From an uncultured Anaerolineae bacterium (GTDB taxonomy: Bacteria; Chloroflexota; Anaerolineae; J036; Brachytrichaceae): a stretch of 63,307 nt of DNA. This document shows positions 16,992 to 26,045 of the stretch, piece after piece (the first letter of the stretch is position 1; each line of letters opens with the position of its first letter). The stretch lies in assembly GCA_937959265.1 (NCBI GenBank), contig CALGMA010000025.1, forward strand, positions 1 to 63,307. Reading direction: 5' to 3'. The position numbers and the translations under genes were made by a program. The notes beneath the pieces are model-generated. The model saw nothing but the letters and a program-made list of their open reading frames with translations, was not told the origin of the DNA and ran no database searches.

Positions 16992-18437
16992 ATGGCCGAG
17001 CCGAGGGAGCCATTGACCGAACGCGAACTGGAAGTGGTGCGGCTGCTTGCGACGGGCATCAGCAATAAAGAGATTGCTGCGCAGTTGCATGTCAGCCCGA
17101 ACACTGTGCGTGTTCACCTGCGCAACATCTTCACCAAGCTAGAAGCCCAGTCGCGCACCGAGGTTACGATGATCGCCGTGCGCAACGGATGGGTGGAGAT
17201 GCCGGCGCAGGCGATGCCGGAAACTCCCATCGCGCCTTCCAGTTCAACAGCGCTTGAGCCAGCTCTCGACGCCCTCCAGGACATCTCCGCTGTTGCGCTC
17301 GCAGTCCAACCGGCATCCACGCCCGTGCAGCCGGCGCCGGTCGCGCCCAACCCACAACCATTGCCATCACCCACTATGTGGCAGCGGATTGCGTCCCTCG
17401 CAACGCTGTTCGCCGTCCTCCTACTCACGGCCATCTTGTTGCAGCGCCCCGCTGCCGAGGCGGGTTCGACGTCGGACGACTCTGCGCCGGCCGACGGATC
17501 AAGCGACCCGGCAATAGTCACGTCGTCGGTCGAATCTTCGCGCTGGCATCCACGCGCTTCGATCCGCACGGCGCGCACGCGGCCGGCCGTCGCCGTCGCC
17601 CGAGGCGATGTGTATGTCGTCGGCGGCGAAGTCGGACGCGCGCCGTCAGGCGAAGTGCTGATCTATAACCCGCAGCGGGACGCCTGGCGAGAAGCGGCGA
17701 GCAAACCGTTGCCGGTGATGAACACCGGCGCTGCGATCATTGGCGATATGTTGTATGTACCCGGCGGTACCACAGCAGACAGCCAGGCGACCGACCGCGT
17801 CGAGGCACTGAACCTGACGACAGGTGAGTGGAAGGTGCTTCCGCCGCTGCCGCGTCCCCTGGCCGGCCATGCCGTCGTGGTCTTCGGCGACCGACTCTAC
17901 GTCGTCGGGGGTCGCACATTGGGCGGCCTGAACAGCGCCACATTCGCCTTCGATGTGAAGTCGGGTCAATGGACGTCGCTCGCACCCCTGCCCACGCCGC
18001 GCAGCCAACTCGCCACCGCCGTCGTCAACGGGCGCATCTATGCCGTGGGCGGCTATGACGGCAGACGGGAATATGCGACCTGTGAATACTTCCAGATCGC
18101 AACTGGCCAGTGGGCTACATGCGCACCAATGACCATCCCGCGCGGTGGCTTGGGCCTGGCACAGGTCGGCTCTGCGCTCTATGCCGTCGGCGGTGGACTG
18201 TCCGGCTTCATCGGATTCAACGAGCGATACGACCCTGCTGCAGACAAGTGGACGCCGTTCGAAATGCCGGAACAGCGGATGGGGGACTGGCGGTATATCG
18301 GCATCGCATCGCTGCCCACCGAGTTCTATGTCATCGGTGGATCCACGCGCAGCGTGCCGCTGGCCGACAACTACGTGTATGAGGTGCTGAACAACCGCAC
18401 CTTCCTACCAGCCTTCCAATCGAACAAGGATCAGTAG
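16992..18437 (+). CDS. Membrane-tethered LuxR-type HTH protein with Kelch beta-propeller
   Basis: A 481-residue protein of unusual architecture. Residues 7-62 are a LuxR/NarL helix-turn-helix (LTERELEVVRLLATGISNKE, then SPNTVRVHLRNIFTKLEAQS). A Pro/Ala-rich linker (70-128) leads to one membrane helix at about 129-151 (MWQRIASLATLFAVLLLTAILL). The rest carries about six Kelch repeats, each with a VYVVGG, LYVPGG, LYVVGG, IYAVGG, LYAVGG or FYVIGG core, forming a likely extracytoplasmic beta-propeller. So DNA binding inside the cell is tied to a sensor-like domain outside. Start ATG 16992 is preferred over the longer frame because the HTH begins right after it. The function is not known; a one-component sensor is an inference. 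Confidence 0.82.
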   Translation: MAEPREPLTERELEVVRLLATGISNKEIAAQLHVSPNTVRVHLRNIFTKLEAQSRTEVTMIAVRNGWVEMPAQAMPETPIAPSSSTALEPALDALQDISAVALAVQPASTPVQPAPVAPNPQPLPSPTMWQRIASLATLFAVLLLTAILLQRPAAEAGSTSDDSAPADGSSDPAIVTSSVESSRWHPRASIRTARTRPAVAVARGDVYVVGGEVGRAPSGEVLIYNPQRDAWREAASKPLPVMNTGAAIIGDMLYVPGGTTADSQATDRVEALNLTTGEWKVLPPLPRPLAGHAVVVFGDRLYVVGGRTLGGLNSATFAFDVKSGQWTSLAPLPTPRSQLATAVVNGRIYAVGGYDGRREYATCEYFQIATGQWATCAPMTIPRGGLGLAQVGSALYAVGGGLSGFIGFNERYDPAADKWTPFEMPEQRMGDWRYIGIASLPTEFYVIGGSTRSVPLADNYVYEVLNNRTFLPAFQSNKDQ

Positions 18438-18453
18438 CGAGGACGCGGCCGGG

Positions 18454-19203
18454 TCAGGCCATCGCTTCCGACGCGTTCAGCAGCGGGGCGTCACCCAGTT
18501 CGAAGTAATGCCACCATGCGCGGATGACCGAGGCGTCGCCGAAGAACCACTTGCCCCAACCCGGCGAATGCCCCACGCCTTCTAGTTCGAGCGTAGCTGC
18601 GCCATCCAGCTCGCTCAGCGAGAGCGGCACCACGCCATCGCCCCACTGCGCGCCGTTGCCGGAGATGAAGCGATAGTTGTAGTAAGCCTCGCGCTGGCGC
18701 AAAGCGCCGTTGACTTTGCCTTCGATGTGCCGGCTGCGCACGTTGAGGTATTTGACCTGCGGCGCATAGTAAGCGCCAGGATACGTCTCGTCCACCCAGG
18801 CCGCAGCACGCATGCCCAAGCGCGGCGCCTCCCTCGTCGCCCGCAGCGGGCTGCCGACCATATACAGGCACGACACACGCTCGTAGCCGCAATATGAGCG
18901 CTGATATGGTTTGACCGTCTGGTCGCCGAGATAGGCCCGCCCGACAATGCCACCGGCACTATGACCGACAAGGATGACTCGGCGTGCGCCGGTCTGCTTC
19001 AGGGCGTGGTTGATGGCCGTGTGCGCGCGGTCCACCAGCATGCTGTAGTCTGTGAGACCGGCCAGCATCCATGTCACGCGGGTAATGCCGGCAATGAAGA
19101 CGCGCCGACCCGAAATATTAGCCAGTGCGCGCGCAGCGAAGCGATAGTCGCTCCAATGTGAACCGAAGCCGCCGATCAGCACGATAGGTTCCAGAACGCT
19201 CAT
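18454..19203 (-). CDS. Alpha/beta-hydrolase, lipase/PGAP1-like
   Basis: Esterase or lipase of 249 residues. VLIGGFGSHWSDY is the oxyanion-side loop; the nucleophile elbow GHSAGGIVGRAY gives Ser82; the acid is likely in NGAQWGDGVVPLSLSEL and the base is His in GVGHSPGWGKWF. There is no signal peptide, so it should act in the cytoplasm. Substrate unknown. It is convergent with the Kelch gene (16 bases apart) and not clearly in an operon with serS. Confidence 0.82.
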   Translation of the reverse strand: MSVLEPIVLIGGFGSHWSDYRFAARALANISGRRVFIAGITRVTWMLAGLTDYSMLVDRAHTAINHALKQTGARRVILVGHSAGGIVGRAYLGDQTVKPYQRSYCGYERVSCLYMVGSPLRATREAPRLGMRAAAWVDETYPGAYYAPQVKYLNVRSRHIEGKVNGALRQREAYYNYRFISGNGAQWGDGVVPLSLSELDGAATLELEGVGHSPGWGKWFFGDASVIRAWWHYFELGDAPLLNASEAMA

Positions 19204-19284
19204 GCTACCGATAGTCTAACGGAAACGATTAGCCGAACATTAAGGGTACATTTCATCGCGATTGAAGCAACGCGGCACGATTCC

Positions 19285-20565
19285 CTATGTGTGCGCCTGG
19301 CGGATGACATCGGTGCCCACATAGGGACGTAGCACTTCCGGCACAACGACGCTGCCGTCGGCCTGCTGGTAATTCTCCAGCACCGCGATCATCGTGCGCG
19401 GCAGGCCCAGGCCGCTGCCGTTCAGCGTGTGCACGAATTCCAGTTTCGCCCCCTTGTCGCGGCGGAACTTGATGTTGGCGCGGCGCGCCTGGAAGTCACC
19501 CACGTTGCTGACCGAGCTGACCTCCAGCCATTCACCGACGCCGGGAGACCACACTTCGAGGTCGTAGGTGATCCGTGAAGCAAAGCCCAGATCGCCGGTG
19601 CATAGCAACTTGACGCGGTAGGTCAAGCCTAATTCCTTTAACGTGGCCTCGGCGTCCTCGCGCATTTTCTCCAGGTAGTGGTCGCTCTCCTCCGGCTTGG
19701 TGAAGGCATACATCTCCACCTTGTCGAACTGGTGGCCGCGCTTGATGCCGCGCACGTCCCGGCCGGCGCTCATCTTTTCGCGCCGGAAGCACGGCGTGTA
19801 GGCCGTGTAGAGCCTGGGCAGGTCGTCGGCGTCGAGGATTTCGTTGCCGTGCAGGTTGGTGAGCGGCACTTCGGCCGTCGGCACCATCCAGAAGTCTTCT
19901 TCGGCGTCGTGATACAGGTTGTCGCGGAACTTCGGCAGTTGGCCGGCGGCGAATAACGTCTGCGCCTTCACCATGAAGGGCAAGTAGCGTTCTTCATAGC
20001 CCTGCCGCAAACGCAGGTCGAGCATCCAGGCGATCAGGCCGCGTTGCAGGCGCGCGCCCCACCCGTTCAACACATAGAACCGGCTGCCGCTCAACTTCAC
20101 GCCGCGCTCGAAGTCAATGATCCCCAACTGCTCGCCGATCTCCCAGTGGGGCTTTGGTGGAAAGTCCGGCTTGGGCAGCGCGCCTTCCATCACGCGCAGC
20201 ACGACGTTGTGCGTCTCGTCCGGCCCGACCGGCGCGCGTGGGTCGGCCAGGTTGGGCAGCGCTGCCGTCAGCTCGCCGAGTTGCGCTTCGATCTTGGCCA
20301 GCTCCGCCTCCAGCATGGCAGTTTCGTCGCCCACGCGGCGCATCTCGGCCTTCTTCGCTTCACGCTCGGCTTCATCGCGCATGCGGCCGATTTCCTTGCT
20401 CACCGCGTTGCGGGTGGCGCGCAGTTGCTCCGAGCGCGCCAGGATCTCCCGTCGCTGTATGTCGAGCGCCAGGATTTCGTCCACCGGCGTCGGGTCGTTG
20501 CCGCGATTGATGATGGCTTGGCGGACGACCTCCGGCTCTTTTCGGATCAAGTTGATGTCCAACAT
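19285..20565 (-). CDS. serS: Seryl-tRNA synthetase
   Basis: Class II synthetase of 426 residues that charges tRNA-Ser (and tRNA-Sec where present). The start ATG 20565 ([18 protein letters not shown]) is typical of SerRS. The N-terminal antiparallel coiled-coil arm spans about 30-105 (rich in Arg, Glu, Ala). Motif 2 appears as [22 protein letters not shown] and motif 3 as [23 protein letters not shown], close to the C-terminus. It is preceded by a T-box leader with a Ser specifier, so its expression should respond to uncharged tRNA-Ser. Confidence 0.95.
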   Translation of the reverse strand: MLDINLIRKEPEVVRQAIINRGNDPTPVDEILALDIQRREILARSEQLRATRNAVSKEIGRMRDEAEREAKKAEMRRVGDETAMLEAELAKIEAQLGELTAALPNLADPRAPVGPDETHNVVLRVMEGALPKPDFPPKPHWEIGEQLGIIDFERGVKLSGSRFYVLNGWGARLQRGLIAWMLDLRLRQGYEERYLPFMVKAQTLFAAGQLPKFRDNLYHDAEEDFWMVPTAEVPLTNLHGNEILDADDLPRLYTAYTPCFRREKMSAGRDVRGIKRGHQFDKVEMYAFTKPEESDHYLEKMREDAEATLKELGLTYRVKLLCTGDLGFASRITYDLEVWSPGVGEWLEVSSVSNVGDFQARRANIKFRRDKGAKLEFVHTLNGSGLGLPRTMIAVLENYQQADGSVVVPEVLRPYVGTDVIRQAHT

Positions 20566-20587
20566 ATCGGCGTCCTCACATCGCATC

Positions 20588-20627
20588 AAAATTAAAAGCG
20601 CCCTCGTCGCATCAGGACGAAGGGCGC
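20588..20627 (-). terminator. Intrinsic terminator of the serS T-box
   Basis: On the minus strand GCGCCCTTCGTC (20627-20616) pairs with GACGAGGGCGC (20608-20598), followed by TTTTAATTTT (20597-20588). The 5' arm overlaps the sequence needed for the T-box antiterminator, giving the two exclusive folds expected of this riboswitch. Confidence 0.8.
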
Positions 20628-20856
20628 TCGTGGTGCCACCTGACTTCGCCAGCGCTCCGGCAATTGGCTGCGAAAAACATGTATTCGACGCCGATTACTC
20701 GGTCGCTGACCTCGAAAGTTCGCTAACGGGAACTGCCGTCCTGCTCGTCGCAGGAAGCTCTGCGAGTGGAAGCGCGATCCTTCAGGCTGCCGGTTCGCAC
20801 CGTCCACCGGCTCTCTGAAAGCGCATCCGGCGCGCGTCTCGCGTCGTCGCCTCTAC
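20588..20856 (-). promoter_or_regulatory. T-box riboswitch leader of serS
   Basis: The minus-strand leader contains the stem I motif AGAGAGCCGGTGG followed by GTGCGAACCGGCA (about 20818-20786). At its base GCGAG pairs with CTCGC and the internal loop carries TTCCA, giving Ser codon UCC (20770-20768) as specifier, followed by A as usual. The T-box proper AGGTGGCACCACG lies at 20641-20629 and can form an antiterminator with the upstream GAGCGCT; the competing terminator follows. A TAGAAT box at 20867-20862 could be the -10 element. T-boxes sense uncharged tRNA by codon-anticodon pairing, and the Ser specifier matches the downstream gene. Confidence 0.85.
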
Positions 20857-20882
20857 CTTTAATTCTAACTGAAAAGGCCGCT

Positions 20883-21605
20883 ATGATGCGCGGCATGGTC
20901 AAAGCGCTGCATGCGTGGTCGCTCGAACCGGAACAGGCGATCCAGGTTCAGGCGCAACTGCGCGCGCAACTCGTGTTGCGGTGGGATGGCCGCGCGGTGC
21001 GCACCATCGCCGGCGTGGATGTGAGCCTGAGCGAGGCGCGCGCACATGCAGCCATCGTCGTACTACGCTATCCCCAGATGACGCCGATCGAGGGCGTGAC
21101 CGCAGACGCGCCGCTCGTCTTTCCCTATATCCCCGGCCTGTTGGCCTTTCGCGAGGGGCCGGCCATTCTTGCCGCCTGGGAAAGGCTTCAACACCAGCCC
21201 GACCTCGTCATGTTCGACGGGCAGGGCATCGCGCACCCGCGGGGAATCGGCATCGCCTCACAGATGGGGCTGTGGCTGGAACGCCCAACGATCGGTGTCG
21301 GCAAGTCCAGGCTTTACGGCGACTTTGAGGAACCCGGGCCGAACGCCGGCGATGCGAGCGCGCTGATTGATCCACGGACGAAGCAGGTGATCGGCGCTGT
21401 CTTGCGGACACGCGAACGGGCCAACCCGCTCTTCGTCTCCCCCGGCCACTTGATTGATACCGCGCGCGCGGCGGCTTTCGTCATGCGATGCGCGCGGGGC
21501 TATCGTTTGCCGGAGCCGACGCGCTGGGCGCACAAGTTTGCTGCAGGCGAAGCATTGCCGGTTGTCAAAGGTGAAGACCCCGGGGACCAGTTGGCACTGT
21601 TTTGA
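20883..21605 (+). CDS. nfi: Endonuclease V (deoxyinosine repair)
   Basis: Cleaves DNA one base 3' of deaminated purines. The 240-residue product has TIAGVDVSLSEARAHAAIVV (catalytic Asp in GVDVS), FPYIPGLLAFREGPAILAAW, the DGQGIAHPRGIGIASQMGL block and VGKSRLYGDFEEPG, all diagnostic of the family. Two further ATGs lie within the first five codons, so the exact start may be 20883, 20886 or 20895. It is divergent from serS and its T-box leader. Confidence 0.92.
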   Translation: MMRGMVKALHAWSLEPEQAIQVQAQLRAQLVLRWDGRAVRTIAGVDVSLSEARAHAAIVVLRYPQMTPIEGVTADAPLVFPYIPGLLAFREGPAILAAWERLQHQPDLVMFDGQGIAHPRGIGIASQMGLWLERPTIGVGKSRLYGDFEEPGPNAGDASALIDPRTKQVIGAVLRTRERANPLFVSPGHLIDTARAAAFVMRCARGYRLPEPTRWAHKFAAGEALPVVKGEDPGDQLALF

Positions 21606-21757
21606 CAACCCTTGTTCGCTTCACCGGCTGGCGTCATGCGCGGCCGTCGAGCCGAAGCGGATGGGCTTATCTGCTCGATACTCCGCCGCGAGCCTGTGGG
21701 CGATGCGTTCCAGCACTTTGGAGAGCGCAGCGCATCGTTCGGCGTCCATGCACAGGA

Positions 21758-23140
21758 TTACACGGAGCACAGGCGCCGCACCAACTCATCATCATCCAGC
21801 ACAGTGCGCAGGTCGAGCGTCACACGGCCATTGCTGATTCGGGCAACCACGCCACGAGCGCGCAAGGCGGCCAGGATCTCGTGCGGCGAGCGCGCGTCCG
21901 ACGTGAGCGCGATCAACGTCGTCGGCAGGGTCTCGCCCGGCAACGACCCGCCGCCCACCGTGCTTTCGCCGTCTACCAATTCGGCCCGCAGGCCGTTCGC
22001 TGATAGCCAATCGGCGATCTGCGCGCTCACCTGAGTTGCGCGCCGCGCAATGTCGGATTTGGACATGGCCAACATGCGGATCACCGGCACCTCGCGATGC
22101 GCCTCGCCGCGCGCGTAATGCCGCAGCGTCGCCGACAGTCCGGCCAGGGTAAATTTATCGGCGCGGAAGGCGCGCGCCAACGGATGCCGACGGCAGCGCT
22201 CAATCCACTCGCGCCGGCCCAGCATGATGCCGGCCTGCGGCCCCCCCAGCAGCTTGTCGCCGCTGAAGGTCACGATGGCCGCGCCGGCGCGCAGGCTATC
22301 CTGCGGCATCGGCTCGCGCCGCAGGCCAAACTGCGACGTATCCACGAGTGCGCCGCTGCCCAGGTCGTCCAGCACCGGAACGGAGAACCGCTCGCCGAGC
22401 TGGACCAGATCTTCAATGGGCGCCGCCTCCACGAAGCCGATCATCAGGAAATTGGACGAGTGCACGCGCAGGATCGCGCCGATGCCCGGCGCGCGCCCTT
22501 CGGCTTCGCGGATCGCCCGCTCGTAGTCCGCCAGGCGCGTTCGGTTGGTCGTGCCCACCTCGATCAGATGCGCGCCGCTTTGTGTCATGATCTCGGGGAT
22601 GCGGAATCCACCGCCGATCTCCACCAGTTGGCCGCGTGAGATCACCACGCCTTTGCCGGCGGCGACCGCTGCCAGCATCAGCACCGTCGCTGCGGCGCAG
22701 TTATTGACGACCAGCGCCGCTTCTGCGCCGGTCAACTGACACAACAACTGCTCCACCGCTTCACCGCGCCGCCCGCGTTCGCCGACAGTCATGTCGAATT
22801 CGAGCGGGCTGTAGTCGCGCCCAACGGTCATCATCGCCTCTTGTGCTGATCGGCTGAGCGGCGCGCGGCCGAGGTTGGTGTGGATGATCACACCGGTCGC
22901 GTTCACGACCGTCGGTAGGCGCTCATGGGTGGATGCCTGCAACAAAGCACGCGCGGTCTCGATCAGTTCATCGCGCGAGGGGAGCGGGGCGCCGTCGCGG
23001 ACGGCCTGGCGGGCGCGATCGAGCGCTCCGCGAAGCGCGTGCACCACGCGCAGATGTCCTTCGGCTTCTACCAAACCATTGGCTTGCATCAGCAGTTCGT
23101 TGACGCTCGGCAACTGCCGCAGCCTGTCGTTCACGGACAT
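21758..23140 (-). CDS. selA: L-seryl-tRNA(Sec) selenium transferase
   Basis: PLP enzyme that converts seryl-tRNA(Sec) to selenocysteinyl-tRNA(Sec). The start ATG 23140 (MSVNDRLRQLPSVNELL) matches the family's N-terminus; a longer frame to 23338 has no resemblance. The 460-residue product includes VVNATGVIIHTNLGRAPL, the GERGRRGEAVE loop, VVNNCAAATVLML, VLDDLGSGALVDT and the PLP-binding Lys296 in TFSGDKLLGGPQAG. No selB, selD or tRNA-Sec gene is adjacent, so the rest of the pathway must be elsewhere. The 150 bases between it and nfi show nothing convincing. Confidence 0.92.
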   Translation of the reverse strand: MSVNDRLRQLPSVNELLMQANGLVEAEGHLRVVHALRGALDRARQAVRDGAPLPSRDELIETARALLQASTHERLPTVVNATGVIIHTNLGRAPLSRSAQEAMMTVGRDYSPLEFDMTVGERGRRGEAVEQLLCQLTGAEAALVVNNCAAATVLMLAAVAAGKGVVISRGQLVEIGGGFRIPEIMTQSGAHLIEVGTTNRTRLADYERAIREAEGRAPGIGAILRVHSSNFLMIGFVEAAPIEDLVQLGERFSVPVLDDLGSGALVDTSQFGLRREPMPQDSLRAGAAIVTFSGDKLLGGPQAGIMLGRREWIERCRRHPLARAFRADKFTLAGLSATLRHYARGEAHREVPVIRMLAMSKSDIARRATQVSAQIADWLSANGLRAELVDGESTVGGGSLPGETLPTTLIALTSDARSPHEILAALRARGVVARISNGRVTLDLRTVLDDDELVRRLCSV

Positions 23141-23367
23141 CGCTCGCGGATTATAGGGCTGCACCGGCAGCGTCGCAGTTCCAGAGCAGTTTCCATTTCT
23201 TTCGACAAACAGCCTATCGTCATGCTTGCCGGGCAGGAAGCCCGCAACACAATCCAGACACCTGACCCTTGATCCCACACCGTTGGCTCGGCCACGAGCC
23301 GAGGAATCACGAGATCTGCGCAAGCAGGTCCGGGTCACCGCAATCCCGAGAGGGAATTCGCTCTAAA

Positions 23368-25983
23368 ATGTCATTTGATCGTTGGCTCGACGTGAGACAT
23401 TTGCCCCGCTTCCTGATCAGGCTGCTGTGCGTGTTGATTGCAGCCATGCCGGCAATGCCGGTTCGGCCCATGTTACGCTTCGATGCAGCGACGCAGCAAC
23501 CTGCCTCGACGGAAGTGTCCCGCGGTAAGGATGACGCCTTTGCCAGCACACCGGCCATCTGGCCACATCATCGGCAGCCACTCACACACGAAGTCGCGCT
23601 GTTTCGCCACACGTTTTCGACCGATGTGCCGCTATCGAATGTGCGCCTGGCCATCTTCGCCGATACGCGCTACGAGGTGTGGCTCGACGACGTGTGGATC
23701 GGGCGCGGACCGGCGCGCTTCTCGCGACACACTCACGAGTACGACGAATACGCTATCCCTGCACTTGCCTCGGGGCTGCACGTCATCGCCGTCCTGGTTC
23801 AGTGGTCGCCCAATCTGCGGCGCTCGGAATCGGAACAGCCGCTACTTCAGTTGCGCTTCGCGCACGGTCACCGCGTAATCGCACAAACCGGGACACACTG
23901 GAAAGCGATCCGCTCACCGGCCTGGAATCCGGATGCCTCGCCGGTGCACGCCTGGCAGCTGATCGGTGCAACCGAGCTGCTCGATCTCAACCAGTTGCCG
24001 GCCGACTGGACGCAGCTCGATTTCGACGACGCACATTGGCTCGCGCCGGTGATGCAGCCACATCCGACGGCGCGTTACCTGCCGCGCACCATCCCGATGC
24101 TCACCGAAATTCCAGTCCATGGCCACATTGCGCAGCGCGGCGTGCTAGCGCCCGGACAGACTTTGGTTACGCTAAGCCCCGACGCCAAAGGCGAGCAGCG
24201 GTTCGTCTTCTCCACGAACGAGCGTATCCAGCTAGTCCTCGAAACGCTGCCCATTGCCGAACCGATGGCACATACACGGATCCAGCTCCATCCATCCGCC
24301 GGTATTCAGCATATCCCGCTTGCGCTGGAAGCTGAGTTGGACGGTGCACTCCTGAGCTGGAGCGCTGAGGATAATTGGCATCCCGACATTAGGAGAGCCA
24401 ACGCCCGACTCCGACCTGGCTCGCACACGCTCACTTTCCGCAACGTGCCATCACAAGGCTGGCCCATCCTGCTTTCGGGACCGGACATCGGCGCACATCA
24501 CTCGACGGTTCCACAAGGCACGCACGCAGGACGGCGTCTGCTCCTCACCCAACCCGCACCGAACGACGACGCCGTAGCCATCGAATCCGGCCCACGTGGC
24601 CACACATTCACGTTCAACCGCACGCCTGGCTACGTCGTGCTCGACCTCGGACACGTGGTATATGGCCGGATCGAAGCGCAGGTCAGCGGCGCACGCGGCG
24701 CGATCATGGACATCGGTTGGTCTGAGCGCCTCTGGCGCGACCGCTATCCTTTGCCGCATCTCGGCTCGTTGTATCCGGAGTGGAACCAGGCCGATTCGTG
24801 GGTGTTGGATGGGACACTGCGGCGCATCAGCACGATTGACGCGCGCGCCGGACGCTATGTGCTGATCGCCGTCTGGGGGGATGTGCCTGTGCGGTTGCAC
24901 GAATTGCGCGTGATCGAGGAGCGCTATCCGGTGAATGCCGGCGCGATGTTCACCTCATCCGACACGCTGCTGAACGCGATCTGGCGCGTGGGGCGCGACA
25001 CGGCGATGCTCAACATGACCGACGCCTATGCCGACCCGTGGCGCGAACGCGGTCAATGGTGGGGCGACGCCTTCGTGGTGGATCGCGTCAATGAAGCGGT
25101 GTTCGGCGACAACGCGCTGATGCGGCGCGGCCTGCTGCTGATGGCTGAGCAGATGAGCCAATCCCTGAGCGCATCAACCGCGACGCACCCGCAGGCCACC
25201 GGCAACCTGCACGACTACGGCATGTTGTGGGTGCAAAGCGTGCGCCGCTACGTGGAGCGCACTGGCGACGGGAGCATCCTGCCGGAGTGCTACCCGGCCG
25301 TGCAGCGGTTCATGATCGGTCTGGCGCAACTCGAGCACCAGCAGACTGGCTTGCTCGACATGCCCAGGCGCAACTGGTGGGAGTCGGCACTGATTGACTG
25401 GGACGCCTTCTTCAGTCCAAATGGCCCAGTCGTGTTCGGCCAGTCGGCGCCGGTGAACGCAATGTATTACGGGACGCTGCGCGACGCTGCTGCGTTGGCT
25501 GGTTGGATGAACGACGCGCCGTTCGAGACCGCGTGGCGTGCACGGGCCGGACAGGTGCGCGAACGCATCAACGATCTGCTCTACCTACCCGACCAGAAAC
25601 GCTATGCGTCTTCGATCGTCGCAGGCCGGGTGACGTCGCCGACGCTGTTCGCCCAGGCATGGCCGCTAGCCTACGACATCGTGCCGAACGAGCGCGTGAC
25701 CGACACCGTTCAGGCGCTGCTGGCGCTGATCTCGCACGATCCAACCCAGCCCAACGTGCAGCCGTATGGCATGTTCTGGGTGCTCGAAGCGCTGGGGCGC
25801 ACCGGCCACGTGGACGAGGGCATCGCGCTGATCAAGCTGTACTACGGCCATCTGCTCGAACGAGGTGCGACGACATGGTGGGAGACATGGGACGCCGACC
25901 AGGACTACAGCAAGTCGCTCTCGCACGGCTGGGGTGCTGCGCCGACGTGGTTCTTGAGCACGTACGCGGCGGGTAGTAGGTAG
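23368..25983 (+). CDS. Secreted GH78 alpha-L-rhamnosidase-like glycosidase
   Basis: A probable exported enzyme of 871 residues that removes alpha-L-rhamnose from polysaccharides or glycosides. ATG 23368 (MSFDRWLDVRHLPRFL) precedes a basic region and hydrophobic helix LIRLLCVLIAAMPAMPV, a likely signal peptide or anchor. Residues about 80-500 are beta-rich accessory domains; the (alpha/alpha)6 catalytic region follows. DPWRERGQWWGDA (556-568) supplies the Asp, Glu560 and Asp567 of the family, and WWETWDADQDYSKSLSHGWG holds Glu839, the likely second catalytic residue. The gene is isolated, with a 9-bp repeat tract right after its stop. Confidence 0.8.
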   Translation: MSFDRWLDVRHLPRFLIRLLCVLIAAMPAMPVRPMLRFDAATQQPASTEVSRGKDDAFASTPAIWPHHRQPLTHEVALFRHTFSTDVPLSNVRLAIFADTRYEVWLDDVWIGRGPARFSRHTHEYDEYAIPALASGLHVIAVLVQWSPNLRRSESEQPLLQLRFAHGHRVIAQTGTHWKAIRSPAWNPDASPVHAWQLIGATELLDLNQLPADWTQLDFDDAHWLAPVMQPHPTARYLPRTIPMLTEIPVHGHIAQRGVLAPGQTLVTLSPDAKGEQRFVFSTNERIQLVLETLPIAEPMAHTRIQLHPSAGIQHIPLALEAELDGALLSWSAEDNWHPDIRRANARLRPGSHTLTFRNVPSQGWPILLSGPDIGAHHSTVPQGTHAGRRLLLTQPAPNDDAVAIESGPRGHTFTFNRTPGYVVLDLGHVVYGRIEAQVSGARGAIMDIGWSERLWRDRYPLPHLGSLYPEWNQADSWVLDGTLRRISTIDARAGRYVLIAVWGDVPVRLHELRVIEERYPVNAGAMFTSSDTLLNAIWRVGRDTAMLNMTDAYADPWRERGQWWGDAFVVDRVNEAVFGDNALMRRGLLLMAEQMSQSLSASTATHPQATGNLHDYGMLWVQSVRRYVERTGDGSILPECYPAVQRFMIGLAQLEHQQTGLLDMPRRNWWESALIDWDAFFSPNGPVVFGQSAPVNAMYYGTLRDAAALAGWMNDAPFETAWRARAGQVRERINDLLYLPDQKRYASSIVAGRVTSPTLFAQAWPLAYDIVPNERVTDTVQALLALISHDPTQPNVQPYGMFWVLEALGRTGHVDEGIALIKLYYGHLLERGATTWWETWDADQDYSKSLSHGWGAAPTWFLSTYAAGSR

Positions 25984-26026
25984 TGTCGGTGGTGTCAATG
26001 GTGTCGGTAGTATCGGTGGTGTCAGT
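25983..26026. repeat. Degenerate tandem 9-bp repeat GTGTCGGTG
   Basis: Five consecutive 9-base units: GTGTCGGTG, GTGTCAATG, GTGTCGGTA, GTATCGGTG, GTGTCAGTT. The tract fills the gap between the rhamnosidase stop and the M48 gene end. A related tract lies on the other side of the M48/EAD pair at about 29218-29290. Confidence 0.7.
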
Positions 26027-26045
26027 TGCCTATGGTCTTTGACCG

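Noticed and set aside
21621..21749. 42-codon frame on the minus strand after selA (MDAERCAALSKVLERIAHRL...)
   Set aside because: No ribosome site or family pattern. It could be a remnant, but there is not enough support to call a gene.
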